Shown here: positions 6,193-7,429 of the stretch, in pieces
Layout: the number at the start of each line of letters is the position of its first letter
Numbering within the stretch: position 1 is the first letter of the stretch
Assembly (NCBI GenBank): GCA_026398285.1
Contig: JAPLTI010000111.1
Coordinates: 1 to 7,429, forward strand
Direction: 5' to 3'
From: Verrucomicrobiota bacterium
GTDB taxonomy: Bacteria > Verrucomicrobiota > Verrucomicrobiia > Chthoniobacterales > Terrimicrobiaceae
DNA length: 7,429 bases
The notes under the pieces: model-generated
Seen by the model: the letters and a program-made list of their open reading frames with translations, nothing else
Database searches by the model: none
Told to the model about the DNA's origin: nothing
Position numbers and translations under genes: made by a program

Positions 6193-6366
6193 GCCGCAAT
6201 CCTCACGAAGACAATTCTATTTGCAATAAAAAAAGGCTTTGCGAATAAAAACCACCTGAAATTTAATACCCAGCTGCAGTGAGGAGGCTTTCAGTTAGGA
6301 CTGATCAACGCCTGATCGGAAAATTTCCGAACCACCTCGTTGCATATCTATTTTTAAGCATTTCCC
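6193..6366. promoter_or_regulatory. Divergent control region between regulator and kinase
   Basis: This 174-bp gap must hold promoters for both genes. The left side is AT-rich and carries a near-direct repeat, TTTGCAATAAAA (6220-6231) and TTTGCGAATAAAA (6238-6250), whose starts are 18 nt apart. Nearer the kinase, CTGATC occurs twice (6301-6306 and 6312-6317), followed by the palindrome described separately. The regulator has a good ribosome binding site (complement of 6200-6205); the kinase has none that I can see. No -35/-10 pair is clear enough to name. Confidence 0.5.
6316..6330. promoter_or_regulatory. 15-bp perfect palindrome, candidate operator
   Basis: TCGGAAAATTTCCGA is a perfect inverted repeat of 7-nt arms around a central A. 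It lies 37-51 nt before the kinase ATG, a place where a bound repressor could block or an activator could help transcription. The adjacent regulator is the natural candidate to bind it. No binding evidence exists, and AT-rich palindromes occur by chance. Confidence 0.4.
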
Positions 6367-7429
6367 ATGACAACATCAACCCCGGTAGCAGACATCATCA
6401 ATGGATTCCGAATTTACGGGTCCTTTCTGGAAAGCAGCCCCTATGGCGGCGGCCACATCAATGACACCTTCGTGGCGGCATTCGGCCAGGCAGGCACGCG
6501 GGTGCGCTACATTTTCCAGCGAATCAACGAGCGCATTTTCACGAATCCGGTGGCGCTCATGGAAAACATCCAGCGCGTCACCGAAGAGGCCCACAGGCAG
6601 CTTGAAATCGCGGGAGTGCCCGATGCCTCGCGGCGCTCACTGACAGTGCTCTCCGCAAAAGACGGCCTCCCTTACCACCGCGACCAAGAGGGCAAATACT
6701 GGCGGGGATACTTGTTCATCGAGGGAGCGAGAACCTACGACATCATTAAGAGCGAACGCCAGGCCTACGAGGCGGCAAAAGCTTTTGGCGGATTCCAAGG
6801 CCTCGTCGCCGCACTTCCAGGCGACCGACTTCATGAGACGATCCCGAATTTTCACAATACCCGCTCGCGTTTGGAGCGCCTGAAACAAGCCGTGGCAGCA
6901 GATGCCAAGGGTCGGCTTGCCCAGGTCCTAGCTGAGTGGGATTTCATCCAACGCCGCGAAAACATCGTGGACCGTCTGCTCGACCTCTGCGCCAAGGGGG
7001 AAATTCCGGAGCGGGTCACACACAATGACACGAAGCTCAACAATGTGATGATCGACGACGCCACAGAGACGGGAATCTGCGTTGTTGATCTCGACACCGT
7101 CATGCCAGGCCTTGCTCTCTACGACTTCGGCGACATGGTGCGCACCGCCACAAGTCCCGCGCTGGAAGACGAACCCGATGTCTCGAAGGTTCGCATGCAG
7201 ATGTCCATGTTCGAAGCACTCGTCAGCGGCTACCTCTCCTCGGCGCGTTCATTCCTGAACGAGGCTGAAATCTCCCACCTCGCCTTCTCCGGCAAGCTCA
7301 TCACACTCGAAATCGGTATTCGTTTCCTCACCGACTACCTCGAAGGCGATGTGTATTTCAAAATCAAGCACCCAACGCACAACCTAGACCGCCTTCGCAC
7401 CCAACTCGCACTGGTGAAAAGCATCGAGG
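6367..7429 (+). CDS. nahK: N-acetylhexosamine 1-kinase (NahK)-like sugar kinase, 3' end cut
   Basis: Cytoplasmic kinase of the APH/choline-kinase-like fold. NahK phosphorylates GlcNAc or GalNAc at C1 in the lacto-N-biose/galacto-N-biose route. 354 codons are in the window and it runs off the end; Bifidobacterium NahK has about 359 residues, so only a few are likely missing. Shared blocks with the Bifidobacterium protein include PYGGGHINDTF (25-35, nucleotide loop), VRYIFQRIN, the catalytic THNDTKLNNVMID (218-230) with base Asp221 and metal ligand Asn226, VVDLDTVMPG with metal ligands at 241-243, LYDFGDMVR, and LEIGIRFLTDYLEGDVYFKI near the end. The match is strong throughout, so the family is sure; the exact hexosamine is inferred. 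Start ATG 6367 has no Shine-Dalgarno. The divergent sugar-sensing regulator fits a catabolic role. Confidence 0.9.
   Translation, partial: MTTSTPVADIINGFRIYGSFLESSPYGGGHINDTFVAAFGQAGTRVRYIFQRINERIFTNPVALMENIQRVTEEAHRQLEIAGVPDASRRSLTVLSAKDGLPYHRDQEGKYWRGYLFIEGARTYDIIKSERQAYEAAKAFGGFQGLVAALPGDRLHETIPNFHNTRSRLERLKQAVAADAKGRLAQVLAEWDFIQRRENIVDRLLDLCAKGEIPERVTHNDTKLNNVMIDDATETGICVVDLDTVMPGLALYDFGDMVRTATSPALEDEPDVSKVRMQMSMFEALVSGYLSSARSFLNEAEISHLAFSGKLITLEIGIRFLTDYLEGDVYFKIKHPTHNLDRLRTQLALVKSIE

Overview
The window reads as a stretch of ordinary chromosome from a Gram-negative bacterium of moderately high G+C. The best guess is Verrucomicrobiota or a close PVC relative. That guess rests on the mix of genes, in particular a GntR-type winged helix fused to a LacI-type sensor beside a sugar kinase, on the scarcity of Shine-Dalgarno sequences, and on the general look of the proteins. 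It is an inference, since no rRNA or other marker is present.

Left part (1-1155, + strand): the 3' end of the 2-oxoglutarate dehydrogenase E2 gene (sucB/odhB) is followed 8 nt later by mscL, the large-conductance mechanosensitive channel. A small 135-residue protein of unknown function comes next. Between it and the next gene lies a striking 122-bp fold-back element (1205-1326), made of 30-bp imperfect terminal inverted repeats around a very AT-rich core with its own inner stem.

Middle part (1387-3610, - strand): a compact tolQ-tolR-tolA-like (ExbB-ExbD-TonB superfamily) operon transcribed right to left. It encodes a proton-driven inner-membrane motor and a periplasm-spanning transducer with a very long Pro/Ser/Thr/Lys/Glu linker. 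tolB and pal do not follow. Divergent from tolQ is a secreted protein that may have a LolA-like fold (3745-4566).

Right part (4581-7429): trmB (tRNA m7G46 methyltransferase) and a GTG-started GntR/LacI-type regulator lie on the - strand. Divergent from the regulator is a kinase of the N-acetylhexosamine 1-kinase (NahK) family that runs off the window end. The 174-bp gap between them holds a 15-bp perfect palindrome and other short repeats, so the regulator plausibly controls the kinase and its own gene.

No CRISPR array, prophage, defence system, tRNA or rRNA gene was seen. I found no convincing new biological system. The points most worth following up are the fold-back element, the small orphan gene, the tolA repeat linker, and the regulator/kinase pair.
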